This document shows, one piece after another, positions 1 to 8,539 of a stretch of DNA of 64,000 bases. The DNA is from FEN-1139 sp964396375 (lineage in GTDB: Bacteria > Myxococcota_A > Polyangia > Polyangiales > Polyangiaceae): contig CAYNEY010000004.1 in NCBI GenBank assembly GCA_964396375.1, positions 103,203 through 167,202 on the forward strand, in the 5' to 3' direction. The first letter of the stretch is position 1; each line of letters opens with the position of its first letter. Under the pieces are notes generated by a model. It was not told the origin of the DNA. It saw only the letters and a program-made list of their open reading frames with translations, and ran no database searches. The translations under genes were made by a program, and so were the position numbers.

Positions 1-1
1 T

Positions 2-160
2 ACCTGTGCGCTCGGGCTCGCAGAGTGTGGTGGCCTGTCCACCGAAGAGGTCGCGACGCTGCTCGGTCTTCCGCGTGACTCCGTGTGTCGCATGGAGTCG
101 GTGGCCTTGCGGCGCCTCACTTTGCGGCGGGACCTGCGGCGCGCGCACCGCGACGGCTAA
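2..160 (+). CDS. Sigma-70 region 4-like HTH protein, 3' end only
   Basis: The window opens inside a reading frame that ends at the TAA at 158-160. The 52 visible residues contain a helix-turn-helix of sigma-70 region 4 type: a STEEVATLLGL helix, a turn, then a recognition helix DSVCRMESVALRRL. This has the layout of the RERVRQIE segment of region 4. In Myxococcota, short proteins of this kind are annotated as sigma-factor-like HTH proteins. The alanine/glycine/cysteine-rich stretch before the HTH also fits that group. The start and any other domain lie outside the window, so a full-length sigma factor cannot be excluded. It probably binds DNA or RNA polymerase. Confidence 0.6.
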   Translation, partial: TCALGLAECGGLSTEEVATLLGLPRDSVCRMESVALRRLTLRRDLRRAHRDG

Positions 161-328
161 GGTCGAGGTTCGACTCCCGCCAACAGCTGGAGGCAGTGCG
201 CTTCGGCAGCACCGGAGCCAAGAAAGCTCAACGATCATGCCCCCTTTGGGGAGACAACTTTACAGGGCGCCGGGTTTGTTGCAACCCTTGGTTCCTTGGG
301 GAGTTTTGGCTCCTCCGGGTATGCCCCC

Positions 329-2509
329 ATGTCCATTGCCAAGCATGATCCAGCGAGGCGCTCGCCCCCAGCGCCCCAACTGCGGGTGCGTGGTCCTTTC
401 GTCATACTTCTCGTGGTCCTGTTCGCGACAGTGAGCGTGAGCGTGAGCGCGGGTCTGCTTGGTCTGGAGCACATTGGTGCGACGCTCCGGGAGGTCACGC
501 GGATCGACGCTCAACGCCTGCTCACGGTAACGCATGTGCGCCGCCTGTTTCGCTCCGAGATCGTGCTCGAGCATCAGCTGGAGGCTGCGAGCGATCCCGA
601 AGCCCGCGAGCAACTCGCTCGCGAACGGGAGCGAGTGCGGACCGAGCGAGGGTTCTTGATGGCGCGATTGCGCGAACTCGGGGTGCTCGGGCAGGAGCAG
701 GCGTACCGAACGCTGCTAGAGGATCACGAGCGGATCCACGACCCCTTGCACGGCGCACCAATCGAGTGGGAGGGGGCCGTGGCTACCATTCTCGATGCCA
801 CCCAGCGAAGGTTCGAGGTCGCCACCCGTGAGGCGGAGTCGACGAGTCGGATGGCCACCGCCCGGCTTCTTGGCGTCTCGAGCCTGGCGGTCATGCTGGC
901 AGTTCTGCTCGGAGCTGTGATTCTTCGGCGTGTGCGTGCAGCATCGCTCGAGCTTCTGCGGAGCGAGGAACAGTTCCGGACTGTCGTGCAGTCGGCACCC
1001 TCAGTGCTCTTGATGCTGGCCCAGGACCAGAGCCTCCTTTATGTCCCACCCCGAGCCGTGACCGCCTTTGGTTGGTCGCTCTCCGCGCTCGAGCGTGACT
1101 TCTTGGTTTGGGTTCACGAGTCCGATCGTGAGGTGCTGGCAGCTCGAATCGACGCTGCTCTCGGCGATGGTGAACTCCAAGTGCCCTTGCGGATCAAGGC
1201 TGTGCGTTCCGATCAAAGTACCTGGCAGGCATCGGTGTCGGCGACTCGACTTGCCGACATCGAGGGTGGTGTGCGCGGTGTGATTCTGCAAGTCCTGGAC
1301 GTGTCCGAGCAGTGCCGGGCCGAGGACACGCAAGCGCGGCTCGAGGAGCAGCTCCACCATGCCCAGAAAATGGAGACGATTGGTCGCTTGGCAGGTGGAG
1401 TTGCCCATGACTTCAACAACCTCCTTACCGCCATCAAGGGCTACGGATCGCTGGCTGTCCAGGATCCGAAGAGCGAAGAAATCCCAGAATACCTCGATGG
1501 AATCATGGCTGCTGCGGATCGCGCCGGCCACCTCACGCGCCAGCTCCTCGCTTTTTCGCGCAAGCATGTGATAGCCCCGGTTCCGACCCATCTCGGGGAG
1601 TTGGTCTATGGTATCGAGAAGCTGCTCGGTCGCATCATCGGCGAAGACATCAAACTCGAAGTGTGCGTCGATCCCGAGCTGTCATCCTGTCTGGTCGATC
1701 CGCACCAGGTTGAACAGGTGGTCATGAACCTTGCCATCAACGCAAGGGACGCGATGCCCGCGGGCGGTAAGCTTGTCATTGAGGTGAGCAACGTCGAACT
1801 CGACGAAGGATACACTGCTCGGCATCCGACGGTGACCCCGGGACCCTACGTGCTTCTCAGTGTCACCGACACCGGGACTGGCATGTCCAAGGAGGTCTTG
1901 GAGCAGGCGTTCGAGCCCTTCTTCACGACCAAGCCGGCGGGACAAGGGACGGGCCTAGGGCTTTCGGTGGTGTACGGTGCCGTTCACCAGCATGGCGGTT
2001 CGCTGGACGTCTACTCCGAAGTCGGCCTCGGCACCTGTGTTCGTGCCTACTGGCCGCGGCTCGAGGAGTCCCGGGTCGTGGACTCCGAGAAGGGAGAGGC
2101 AGCGCCGCTCCTCCGCGGTCATGAGCTTGTCTTGGTCGTCGAGGACGATGCGTTGGTCAGGGCATTCACCGCCAAGGTGCTCCTGCAGCACGGCTATCGA
2201 GTCTTGGTGGCCGATTCGGCGGCGGAGGCACTGCGTCTTGCTCACGAAGCTCTGCCGTCACTTGGGCTGCTGCTCACCGATGTGATCCTTCCGGACAAGA
2301 GCGGACCGGAACTCGCTCGGGAGATTTCCGCTGGTCGTCCCACTCTCCCGGTGCTCTTCACTTCGGGGTACTCGAACCAGCTGCTCGCCCAGCGCGGCCG
2401 TCTCGCCGCGGGCGTGGCCTATCTCCCAAAACCCTACGACATGACCACACTGCTCGTCCGCATCCGCGAGGCCATCAACCGAGGGGCCTCGGCGGATACG
2501 GCGACCTAG
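329..2509 (+). CDS. Hybrid sensor histidine kinase with PAS and C-terminal receiver
   Basis: A 726-residue membrane-bound hybrid kinase. A hydrophobic segment at about residues 23-46 and another at about 180-200 flank a periplasmic helical sensor region rich in Glu and Arg. A PAS domain follows (about 213-330). The HisKA helix has phospho-acceptor H360 in GGVAHDFNNLL. The ATPase domain shows the N-box (NLAINARDAM), G1 (DTGTGM), F-box (FEPFFTTK) and G2 (GTGLGLSVVYG). The receiver domain (about 598-718) has acidic residues EDD at 605-607, phospho-acceptor D651, and K701 in LPKPYD. The likely route is His360 to Asp651, then to an unknown acceptor, since no output domain is present. I chose the ATG at 329 over an upstream TTG at 296. 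The signal sensed is unknown. Confidence 0.93.
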   Translation: MSIAKHDPARRSPPAPQLRVRGPFVILLVVLFATVSVSVSAGLLGLEHIGATLREVTRIDAQRLLTVTHVRRLFRSEIVLEHQLEAASDPEAREQLARERERVRTERGFLMARLRELGVLGQEQAYRTLLEDHERIHDPLHGAPIEWEGAVATILDATQRRFEVATREAESTSRMATARLLGVSSLAVMLAVLLGAVILRRVRAASLELLRSEEQFRTVVQSAPSVLLMLAQDQSLLYVPPRAVTAFGWSLSALERDFLVWVHESDREVLAARIDAALGDGELQVPLRIKAVRSDQSTWQASVSATRLADIEGGVRGVILQVLDVSEQCRAEDTQARLEEQLHHAQKMETIGRLAGGVAHDFNNLLTAIKGYGSLAVQDPKSEEIPEYLDGIMAAADRAGHLTRQLLAFSRKHVIAPVPTHLGELVYGIEKLLGRIIGEDIKLEVCVDPELSSCLVDPHQVEQVVMNLAINARDAMPAGGKLVIEVSNVELDEGYTARHPTVTPGPYVLLSVTDTGTGMSKEVLEQAFEPFFTTKPAGQGTGLGLSVVYGAVHQHGGSLDVYSEVGLGTCVRAYWPRLEESRVVDSEKGEAAPLLRGHELVLVVEDDALVRAFTAKVLLQHGYRVLVADSAAEALRLAHEALPSLGLLLTDVILPDKSGPELAREISAGRPTLPVLFTSGYSNQLLAQRGRLAAGVAYLPKPYDMTTLLVRIREAINRGASADTAT

Positions 2510-2510
2510 G

Positions 2511-2549
2511 GGGCGCCGGAGCCGTGGGCGCCGGAGCCGTGGGCGCCGC
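2511..2549. repeat. 15-bp tandem repeat after the hybrid kinase gene
   Basis: The unit GGGCGCCGGAGCCGT occurs at 2511-2525 and 2526-2540, and a third partial copy runs to about 2549. It begins two bases after the kinase stop codon and feeds into the hairpin at 2536-2562. Confidence 0.8.
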
Positions 2550-2562
2550 ATCCGCCCACGGC
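2536..2562. terminator. Hairpin between convergent genes
   Basis: GCCGTGGGC (2536-2544) pairs with GCCCACGGC (2554-2562), a perfect 9-bp GC-rich stem with a 9-base loop. It lies between two converging stop codons (2509 on plus, 2578 on minus) and could terminate both. There is no T-run, so an intrinsic terminator is inferred from position and stem only. Confidence 0.5.
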
Positions 2563-2577
2563 CAGAAGCCCGCTCTC

Positions 2578-3216
2578 TCAGCGGCGTGCGCCGATGTAGG
2601 TAATGGTCACGCCATTTTCCTCATCGATCTGTTGGACGGCAATCTGGCTGTCCGTGGCGCAGAAGCTCATCGGGTCGGCGTCACCGATCAGAAGCTCTGT
2701 GCCGCTCACCTCATAGCTGTCCGCATCCGCTTCGGCAGTGATCAGCTCCCCATCACAGTTGCAAGCTGCTTCGCTGAAGCTGCAGGTTCCCGAGGTCAGA
2801 CCATAGTTGGACAGCTGCGGAGCGATGAGTTCACAGGTGTCCTCGTCCATCTCTGTGGCGAGGCCGCTCAGTGCCTGCCAGCAGGGGGTGTCGATGCGGA
2901 ATTGAACGGAGCTGATGATCTCGACATCAGAATCAAAACTGCCATCTTCGTCGAAGTTAGTGGTGCCAGTGGCCGTGTGGCTCGCGTCGAGCAGACCCTC
3001 GTGACACTCACTGGGCATAGTCGCGAGGAAGGACTCGTCGAAGCCTTCCACGCAGACTGCCTCTATCGAATAGGAGCCAGTGGGATCACCACCGCAGGCC
3101 TCAAAGGATTCGCAGCTGAGCGTTCCTGATTGTGCGCTGGCCGTGTCGTCGTCATCGTCGCAGCCAGAAATCAGGGTTACCAGGGCGAGGGCAGCAGGTA
3201 AAAGACGATACTTCAT
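2578..3216 (-). CDS. Hypothetical acidic lipoprotein
   Basis: A 212-residue exported protein of unknown function. MKYRLLPAALALVTLISGC is a lipoprotein signal peptide with lipobox LISGC, followed by an Asp run (DDDDD). The mature part has about ten cysteines, many Glu and Asp residues, and alternating short strands, suggesting a disulfide-rich periplasmic or surface domain. The start is set by a strong GGAGGAAC ribosome-binding site just upstream of the ATG at 3214-3216; a longer frame upstream has no such site. It is monocistronic, converging on the sensor kinase. I recognise no domain. Confidence 0.8.
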   Translation of the reverse strand: MKYRLLPAALALVTLISGCDDDDDTASAQSGTLSCESFEACGGDPTGSYSIEAVCVEGFDESFLATMPSECHEGLLDASHTATGTTNFDEDGSFDSDVEIISSVQFRIDTPCWQALSGLATEMDEDTCELIAPQLSNYGLTSGTCSFSEAACNCDGELITAEADADSYEVSGTELLIGDADPMSFCATDSQIAVQQIDEENGVTITYIGARR

Positions 3217-3518
3217 AGATTGTTCCTCCGGAGCCAATCCAAAACCGGACCGTAGCACTCGCCGCGGTACCGGGGCATCGTGATCGTAACGAAAAAAACT
3301 CGCAAGCTCGTGATCGACCACGCGTCGAGCGGCGATGAGCCGCACGATGCTGGGCGTGTTTGGGTCTGCTGGTGACGGCGTTTTGCGCACGCGGGCGTGT
3401 GGTGGTGGTGATCGGAGACGGCGCCGGGCTTGGTCGAGGTACGTGCCTCGCGAGGGTCCGGCGCCGTCTCCGGTCCAAAGCTGCGCCATCGTCATGCCAG
3501 TGCCTCGCCTCCCTTGGG
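3217..3518. other. Intergenic region of about 300 bp
   Basis: No convincing gene on either strand. It should hold the promoter of the minus-strand lipoprotein (proximal end, including an A-rich stretch near 3290-3298) and the 3' region of the GH27 gene, with the large hairpin at 3413-3472. Confidence 0.5.
3413..3472 (-). terminator. Long nested inverted repeat downstream of the GH27 gene
   Basis: CGGAGACGGCGCCGG (3413-3427) is matched perfectly by its reverse complement at 3458-3472, a 15-bp stem. The 30-base loop holds a second small stem, CGAGG/CCTCG. It lies about 45 bases past the GH27 stop on the minus strand, so it is probably that gene's terminator or a 3'-end stabiliser. No U-tract follows. 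Confidence 0.5.
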
Positions 3519-5285
3519 CTAGCTCGGGCTGGGTGAAAGGCGGACCAGGGCGGCTGCGTGGAAGGCGAGGTCGCGCGAGAAGGAGCCTGAAAAGGTGCCG
3601 AGTTCTTGCCCCGTCCAGAGATCGCGGGCCGTGAAGGGACCGGTGATACCGAGCTCCTCTGCCGTCACCCTGAGCGGGAGCTGTCTGGGACGATTCGGTA
3701 CGTTGGCTCGGTAGGCAAAGAGCTGGCAGCGGAGCCTGGTTCCGGGTGCGGTGGCCGCAGCATCACTGAAGCCGAAGGTCAACCGAACCTCGGTGGCATC
3801 GCTCGGGAGCTTCACTGTGACATGCAGGGCGACGGAGCCGCCCAGCCCGTCGGCCACGGGATGCCCGTCGAGCACCAGGTTGCTCGAGCTGGGCGGGTCG
3901 CCCCACCAGGCGCTCTCTGACTCCCGGGGCAGGGAGAAGAGAGGGAGCCTGCGCCCGCTGGCGAGTTCGAGCCATGCTTCGCCGAGGGTTACCGAGGGAT
4001 GTTCACGGTTCTGCTCGCCATCGTCCAGCATGATCACCAGTCGGTCGGAATCAACCAGCGCTGCTTTGAGCGTCTTTGCCATCGGCATGTCTCCCTGCAC
4101 CAGCTCGGCCATGGCGATCGCTGTCTCGGGTCCGAGGGAGATCGGGTCGCGAGTATTGAAAAGGGCGAGGAATCGATCCTGGCTCTCGGGATCGGTCGCG
4201 ATCCACGCCACCAGTCCGTCTCGCTCGAACACGGGTCGGTTGCCCTCGCTGAACTGGTTGACGAACAGTACCTCGCGATTGGTGAGCAGTGACTCGGTGA
4301 AGGGGTCGGTCGCCGTGAGATCGCCACCGTACATCAGGGGTGAGCGTGCGATGGACCAGAGCGTCATCAGGGTGATTTGTTCATCCTGGCTGAGGCGGCA
4401 ACGATGGCGCCCATGCTTGAGGAGCCCGAGTGGGAGCATGTCTGCATCGGGCCAGACCCCAGCATGCCGGATCGCGTTCCAGCGGGATAGCCGCCCAAAC
4501 TGCTCCCGGAGTGCTTGCCAGTTGTCCCAGAAATCGTCGCTGATGCGAAAGAGGTTGGCGTGTCGCTCGACGTGGGCCGCGGCCTCGAGGGCTGTCTCGC
4601 CTGGTGACAAGGAGAGCACGATCGCGCGTTTGGTGCGGTCGATGGCGCGTCGTACTGCCTCTATTTCGGGTAGCCTGTTCTGGTAGGGTCGCGCGATATC
4701 GTCGACCTTGACGAAGTCGACTCCCCAAACGGCGAGCAGAGCGAACACTGAGTCGTAGTAGGGCTGAGCGCCCGGATGGCTCATGTTGACCCCGTACATG
4801 TCAGGGTTCCAGGGGCAGACGTTGACGCGGTCAGCTATCTGGCTTGCACGATACGGCGAATCAAGGATGTGAAGATCTCGCTCCACGGCCTGGCGAGGGA
4901 TCCCGCGCATCAGGTGGAGACCGAACTTGAGACCCAATCGGTGGATCTCTTCTGCGAGCGGCCCCAATCCAGCTCCACCGCGACTCGACGGGAAACGGTT
5001 GGGTGCAGGCCAGAGCCGGCCATGCTCATCGAGACACAGCTCGGTACCGGGGGTGTAGCCGTGTCCCTGCGCCGACGGCGCGTACCACTGGATATCCACC
5101 ACCACGTACTCCCAGCCGAACTCGAGGAGATGTGTGGCCATGTACTTGGCCTGTGCCCGGACCTGTTCTTCGGTCACGCTGGTGCCAAAGCAGTCCCAGC
5201 TGTTCCAGCCCATTGGGGGTCTCAGGGCAAAGGCGTGGAACGGAAGGAGAGGCACTTCTGACCCGAGGTTGCTGACCTGTTGCAT
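3519..5285 (-). CDS. GH27-family glycosidase (alpha-galactosidase-like) with C-terminal beta domain
   Basis: A 588-residue glycoside hydrolase. The N-terminal (beta/alpha)8 barrel begins with PPMGWNSWDCFGTSVTE, the clan GH-D entry motif. The catalytic nucleophile is expected in VDFVKVDD and the acid/base in RISDDFWDNW. Further GH27 landmarks are WPDADMLPLG and RSPLMYGGDL. A beta-sandwich follows, then a C-terminal region (about 460-588) resembling NPCBM-type carbohydrate-binding modules. No signal peptide is evident, so it may act in the cytoplasm or leave by a non-Sec route. Family assignment is firm. Alpha-galactosidase versus another alpha-retaining activity cannot be decided from the sequence. 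It is transcribed alone, with the hairpin at 3413-3472 downstream. Confidence 0.88.
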   Translation of the reverse strand: MQQVSNLGSEVPLLPFHAFALRPPMGWNSWDCFGTSVTEEQVRAQAKYMATHLLEFGWEYVVVDIQWYAPSAQGHGYTPGTELCLDEHGRLWPAPNRFPSSRGGAGLGPLAEEIHRLGLKFGLHLMRGIPRQAVERDLHILDSPYRASQIADRVNVCPWNPDMYGVNMSHPGAQPYYDSVFALLAVWGVDFVKVDDIARPYQNRLPEIEAVRRAIDRTKRAIVLSLSPGETALEAAAHVERHANLFRISDDFWDNWQALREQFGRLSRWNAIRHAGVWPDADMLPLGLLKHGRHRCRLSQDEQITLMTLWSIARSPLMYGGDLTATDPFTESLLTNREVLFVNQFSEGNRPVFERDGLVAWIATDPESQDRFLALFNTRDPISLGPETAIAMAELVQGDMPMAKTLKAALVDSDRLVIMLDDGEQNREHPSVTLGEAWLELASGRRLPLFSLPRESESAWWGDPPSSSNLVLDGHPVADGLGGSVALHVTVKLPSDATEVRLTFGFSDAAATAPGTRLRCQLFAYRANVPNRPRQLPLRVTAEELGITGPFTARDLWTGQELGTFSGSFSRDLAFHAAALVRLSPSPS

Positions 5286-5449
5286 GGGTGATTGAGGTAG
5301 CCGAAATCGGTTGCTCGAGGCAAGTGGCAGGGGCGACGGGCCCGCTGAGAGTAATCACAGAGCCTCCCAGAGCATGGCTGGGGGGCAAACCTCCTCACCT
5401 CGCTATCCTCAGAGCACGTTCGGGTCAAAGCTCTGTATGATGAGGGACC

Positions 5450-6439
5450 ATGCTTCGGATCCTCGAGGTCAGCGCAGATGGACGGCAGGAAGAGCGGCGG
5501 AGCACTGACGACGCGCTCACAACGCTCGAGTTCGCGCCCCGATCAGGTGGCGGGTGGTTCTGGATCGATTGCACTGAACCGAGCCGGGAGGAACTCAGCC
5601 TTCTCGCGGAGCGCCTGGCCCTGCACCCCGCCACCATCGAAGACTGTGCTCGTGTCGATCATCGCCCAAAATTCGAGGCCTACGACGAGTATCTGTTCGT
5701 CGTGATCCACGCACTTGTCCGAGGGGCGTCGAGTTTGTCGGATGAGTTCGAGGTTCGGGAGCTGCACGCCTTCCTTTCTGGCCAATTTTTGGTCACGGTT
5801 CACAATCAATCGATTGCCTCCGTCGATGCCGTGTTCCGCCGCTTGCGCGTGGAGCCACAGGCAGCCAAGCGCGGTCCTGCGTTTGCGTATTATCTCGTGG
5901 CGGACGGTGTAGTGACGAGCATCATTCCGTGGCTAGAGGACGTGGTCGAGAAGATCGAGGATCTCGAGGATGATCTGCTCGCGCCAGGCAAAGGACAGCT
6001 TTCACTGACAGCGGTGTATCGACTGCGCCGTCTCCTCGGAACGATGCGCCGCTACCTTGGGCCAGAGCGGGAGGTGTTCTCGGTGTTGGCGCGCCCGGAT
6101 CTCGGAATCATCGGGAAGAAGAACGGTCCGTTCTTTCGCATGATCTACGATGAGGTGCTCCGGACCACCGAGGTGATCGAATCGGCACGCGACCACATTG
6201 GCAACCTCCGAGAGATGCACGCGACCCAGGTCTCCCAGCGGACCAACGAGGTGGTGAAACGTCTCACCATCCTGAGCGCGGTGTTCATGCCACTCACGTT
6301 CCTGACCGGTTTCTTCGGGCAGAATTTCAGGCACCTGCCCTTCGACAGCCTGTGGTTGATGCTGCTTGTGGTGTTGGGGTGCGTGCTGGGGCCGCCAGTC
6401 ATGCTCTTGTGGATGAGGAGTCGGGGCTGGCTCTCCTAG
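5450..6439 (+). CDS. corA: CorA-family divalent cation transporter with GQN in place of GMN
   Basis: A 329-residue member of the CorA Mg2+/Co2+ channel family: an N-terminal alpha/beta cytoplasmic domain, long acidic stalk helices (about 160-255), and two C-terminal transmembrane helices. The signature at the end of TM1 reads TGFFGQNFRHLPF, so the usual GMN selectivity tripeptide is GQN. TM2 (LWLMLLVVLGCVLGPPVML) is followed by a short basic tail. GQN and GIN variants occur in CorA-like and ZntB-like subfamilies and may change ion preference. It starts with ATG at 5450, divergent from the GH27 gene with a 164-bp shared upstream region. Confidence 0.88.
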   Translation: MLRILEVSADGRQEERRSTDDALTTLEFAPRSGGGWFWIDCTEPSREELSLLAERLALHPATIEDCARVDHRPKFEAYDEYLFVVIHALVRGASSLSDEFEVRELHAFLSGQFLVTVHNQSIASVDAVFRRLRVEPQAAKRGPAFAYYLVADGVVTSIIPWLEDVVEKIEDLEDDLLAPGKGQLSLTAVYRLRRLLGTMRRYLGPEREVFSVLARPDLGIIGKKNGPFFRMIYDEVLRTTEVIESARDHIGNLREMHATQVSQRTNEVVKRLTILSAVFMPLTFLTGFFGQNFRHLPFDSLWLMLLVVLGCVLGPPVMLLWMRSRGWLS

Positions 6440-6647
6440 GTGGGGCGTGGCTGGGCTGTTGGGCCCAGGGGCCGGGTCTGGGCCGGCGCAAGCAATTCCT
6501 CCAGAAACAGGCGGATGGACAGGGACCTTGGGATACCACTTTCCGTCGAGAGCCGCGGCCGGCCACGGGGTCTCCTTGGACTGGCCGAAAGATTTGCACC
6601 AGGTTGAGCCGTAAAGGGGAAAGCACCACACTGTACCGAGGGAAAAG

Positions 6648-7295
6648 GTGAGCAGCTTGCCGAAACTCCGAGCATCCACTCCTGCGGGCGAATCCCTCGC
6701 TGGCAGCGTGGTCAAGCTGCGTCCCGGACTGGTTGGTGACGCGGAGTTCGTCGAGCAGTTGAAAGAGCAGAATCCCGTGGCGGTCGGTCGCTTGATCGAC
6801 TCCTACGGGGCCATGGTTCGTCGGAGTCTCTTCCGTGTTCTCGGGAGCAGTTACGATCTGGACGATCTCGAGCAAGACACCTTCGTCACCGTCCTCAGTC
6901 GCTGCCACACCCTGCGCGATCCAGCGGCGCTCCGCAGCTTCGTTGTGAGTGTCGCGATGCGACTCGCCCGCAATGAATTGAGAAAACGCGCGATCCGTCG
7001 CTTCGTGGGACTCGACACTGCCTCCGAGGTGTTCCACGCGCCAGCGCACGATGCCGTTCAAGCGGAGCGTTTTCGCAACGTCTATGCTGCTCTCGATCGG
7101 TTGGATCCCAGCTGTCGGGTCGCCTACGTGCTGAGGTACGTGGAGGGTTATGAGCTGTCGGAAGTAGCCGCAGCCTGCAACTGCTCGTTGTCCACGGCGA
7201 AGCGCTGGCTGGTTCGTGCCGAGACCAAGCTGAGGCAGGTCGCGCGCAGTGAGAAAGGTTCACTTTTTGGCTTGGATTCGGGAGGTGAGCCATGA
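6648..7295 (+). CDS. ECF-family RNA polymerase sigma factor
   Basis: A 215-residue sigma-70-family factor. Region 2 (about 45-110) has the pattern LIDSYGAMVRRSLFRVLG...DLDDLEQDTFVTVL, where the acidic DLDDLEQD matches sigma2. Region 4 (about 145-200) carries the LRYVEGYELSEVAAACNCS helix-turn-helix followed by AKRWLVRAETKLR. It starts with GTG at 6648. The stop overlaps the next start by 4 nt (ATGA at 7292-7295), so it is translationally coupled to the FecR-like gene. By analogy with FecI/FecR pairs, the downstream membrane protein is probably its regulator. The N-terminal 30 residues are a poorly conserved extension. Confidence 0.9.
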   Translation: MSSLPKLRASTPAGESLAGSVVKLRPGLVGDAEFVEQLKEQNPVAVGRLIDSYGAMVRRSLFRVLGSSYDLDDLEQDTFVTVLSRCHTLRDPAALRSFVVSVAMRLARNELRKRAIRRFVGLDTASEVFHAPAHDAVQAERFRNVYAALDRLDPSCRVAYVLRYVEGYELSEVAAACNCSLSTAKRWLVRAETKLRQVARSEKGSLFGLDSGGEP

Positions 7296-8539
7296 GCTCG
7301 ACGGACCGGACCGAGCTCGGATTGTGGCTTGAGGTGACCGCACCAGTTCCTGAACGCGATGGTTCGGATGCGGTGCTCAGGAAGCGCGTCATAGCTCTCT
7401 CGGGTGAGCGTCGCCGACGCCGCCGCCTTGCGGGGGCGGTGATGGCGGTTGGTGCCACGTCGGTGCTCATTGCGGTTGGCGTGGCGCGCTTCGGCAGCGC
7501 GCCGCAGGCTGAGGCGATTCGTTTTCGTCTCGATCCAGGGATGGGGTTCGGTACGGTCGGTGCCTATGTGGCACCAGTCACGGATATCCCGCTCGATCTC
7601 CGATTCAGCGAAGGCAGTGTGATCGAGCTTCTGCCTGGGGCTCGGGCTCGTGTGGCCGCTACCTCGGCGCGGGGAGCGACTGTGTTGCTCGAGACCGGTC
7701 ACGCCAATGTGGATGTGGTGCACCGTCCCAAGGCGGAGTGGAGTATCGTTGCCGGCGCATACAGTGTGCGAGTCCGTGGCACGTCGTTTACGGTGGGTTT
7801 CGACCCGGCGACCCAGCTCTTCGAGCTTTCCATGCGGTCTGGGGTGGTGACGGTCGAAGGGCCAGGGATCAGCACGCCGATCGAAATCCGCGGGGCTCAG
7901 CGTTTCGTCCACCGAGTGGGTGATGAGCATCCGAAGCCGGTGCCTATCGCGAGTGTGCAGGGAGAGGAGCCGGCGGTCGCTGATGGTTCGGGTGGTGGTG
8001 GCGGACTCTTTGGCGAGCATGCTTCGCTCGAGGACCACGAGCCGCGCGCCATGGCTTCCAAGGTCGTGCCCCGGGATGCGAGGCAGAACTGGGCATCGCG
8101 TGTGAGCCGTGGGGAATACGCGGCGGTCCTGCGGGAGGCGGAGGCTGAGGGGGTGCCACAGGTGATGGCCCGCGTTTCTGCCGAAGAATTGCTCGCTCTG
8201 GCCAATGCGGCACGTTTCCTCGGTCGGGTGGAGATCGGTCGCGAGGGCTACACGGTGTTGCGTCGGCGCTTTCCAGGCACGCAGATGGCAAGTTTGGCGG
8301 CCTTCCTGATGGGACGTTTGATGGAATCTGGCTCCCCTGGTGAGGCGCGTCAGTGGTTCGAGCGGTACGAGCGCGAGGCCCCGGCGGGGCCGTTGGCGGC
8401 GGAAGCGATGGGACGCAGAATGCTGCTGCTTCGTGACCGTGGTGGCCGCTTTGAGGCAGAGCGGTTGGCCGAGGAGTATGTTCGTCGCTACCCAGATGGT
8501 GCCTACGCCGGGGTTGCGCGTAAGATTGCAGCTCCTTGA
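7292..8539 (+). CDS. FecR-domain membrane protein with TPR-like C-terminus (putative anti-sigma factor)
   Basis: A 415-residue inner-membrane protein. A cytoplasmic N-terminus ends in a run of six arginines before one transmembrane helix (about 44-62). The periplasmic part has a FecR domain (about 95-200, with VRVRGTSFTVGFD and SGVVTVEGPG), then a Gly-rich linker and a helical repeat region (about 270-415, LANAARFLGRVEIGREGY and AEEYVRRYPDGAYAG) resembling YbgF/TolA-type TPRs. The expected role is to hold the upstream ECF sigma factor and release it on a periplasmic signal. The ends overlap both neighbours by 4 nt, so the three genes form one operon. Confidence 0.82.
   Translation: MSSTDRTELGLWLEVTAPVPERDGSDAVLRKRVIALSGERRRRRRLAGAVMAVGATSVLIAVGVARFGSAPQAEAIRFRLDPGMGFGTVGAYVAPVTDIPLDLRFSEGSVIELLPGARARVAATSARGATVLLETGHANVDVVHRPKAEWSIVAGAYSVRVRGTSFTVGFDPATQLFELSMRSGVVTVEGPGISTPIEIRGAQRFVHRVGDEHPKPVPIASVQGEEPAVADGSGGGGGLFGEHASLEDHEPRAMASKVVPRDARQNWASRVSRGEYAAVLREAEAEGVPQVMARVSAEELLALANAARFLGRVEIGREGYTVLRRRFPGTQMASLAAFLMGRLMESGSPGEARQWFERYEREAPAGPLAAEAMGRRMLLLRDRGGRFEAERLAEEYVRRYPDGAYAGVARKIAAP

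Noticed and set aside
165..190. GGTTCGACTCCCGCC resembling a tRNA T-arm
   Set aside because: The left half of the T-stem does not pair with CCCGC and no acceptor or anticodon arm is found upstream.
6..434. 142-residue frame over the first 434 bases
   Set aside because: It has random-like Arg/Pro/Cys composition and overlaps the sigma region-4 reading in another frame and the kinase start.
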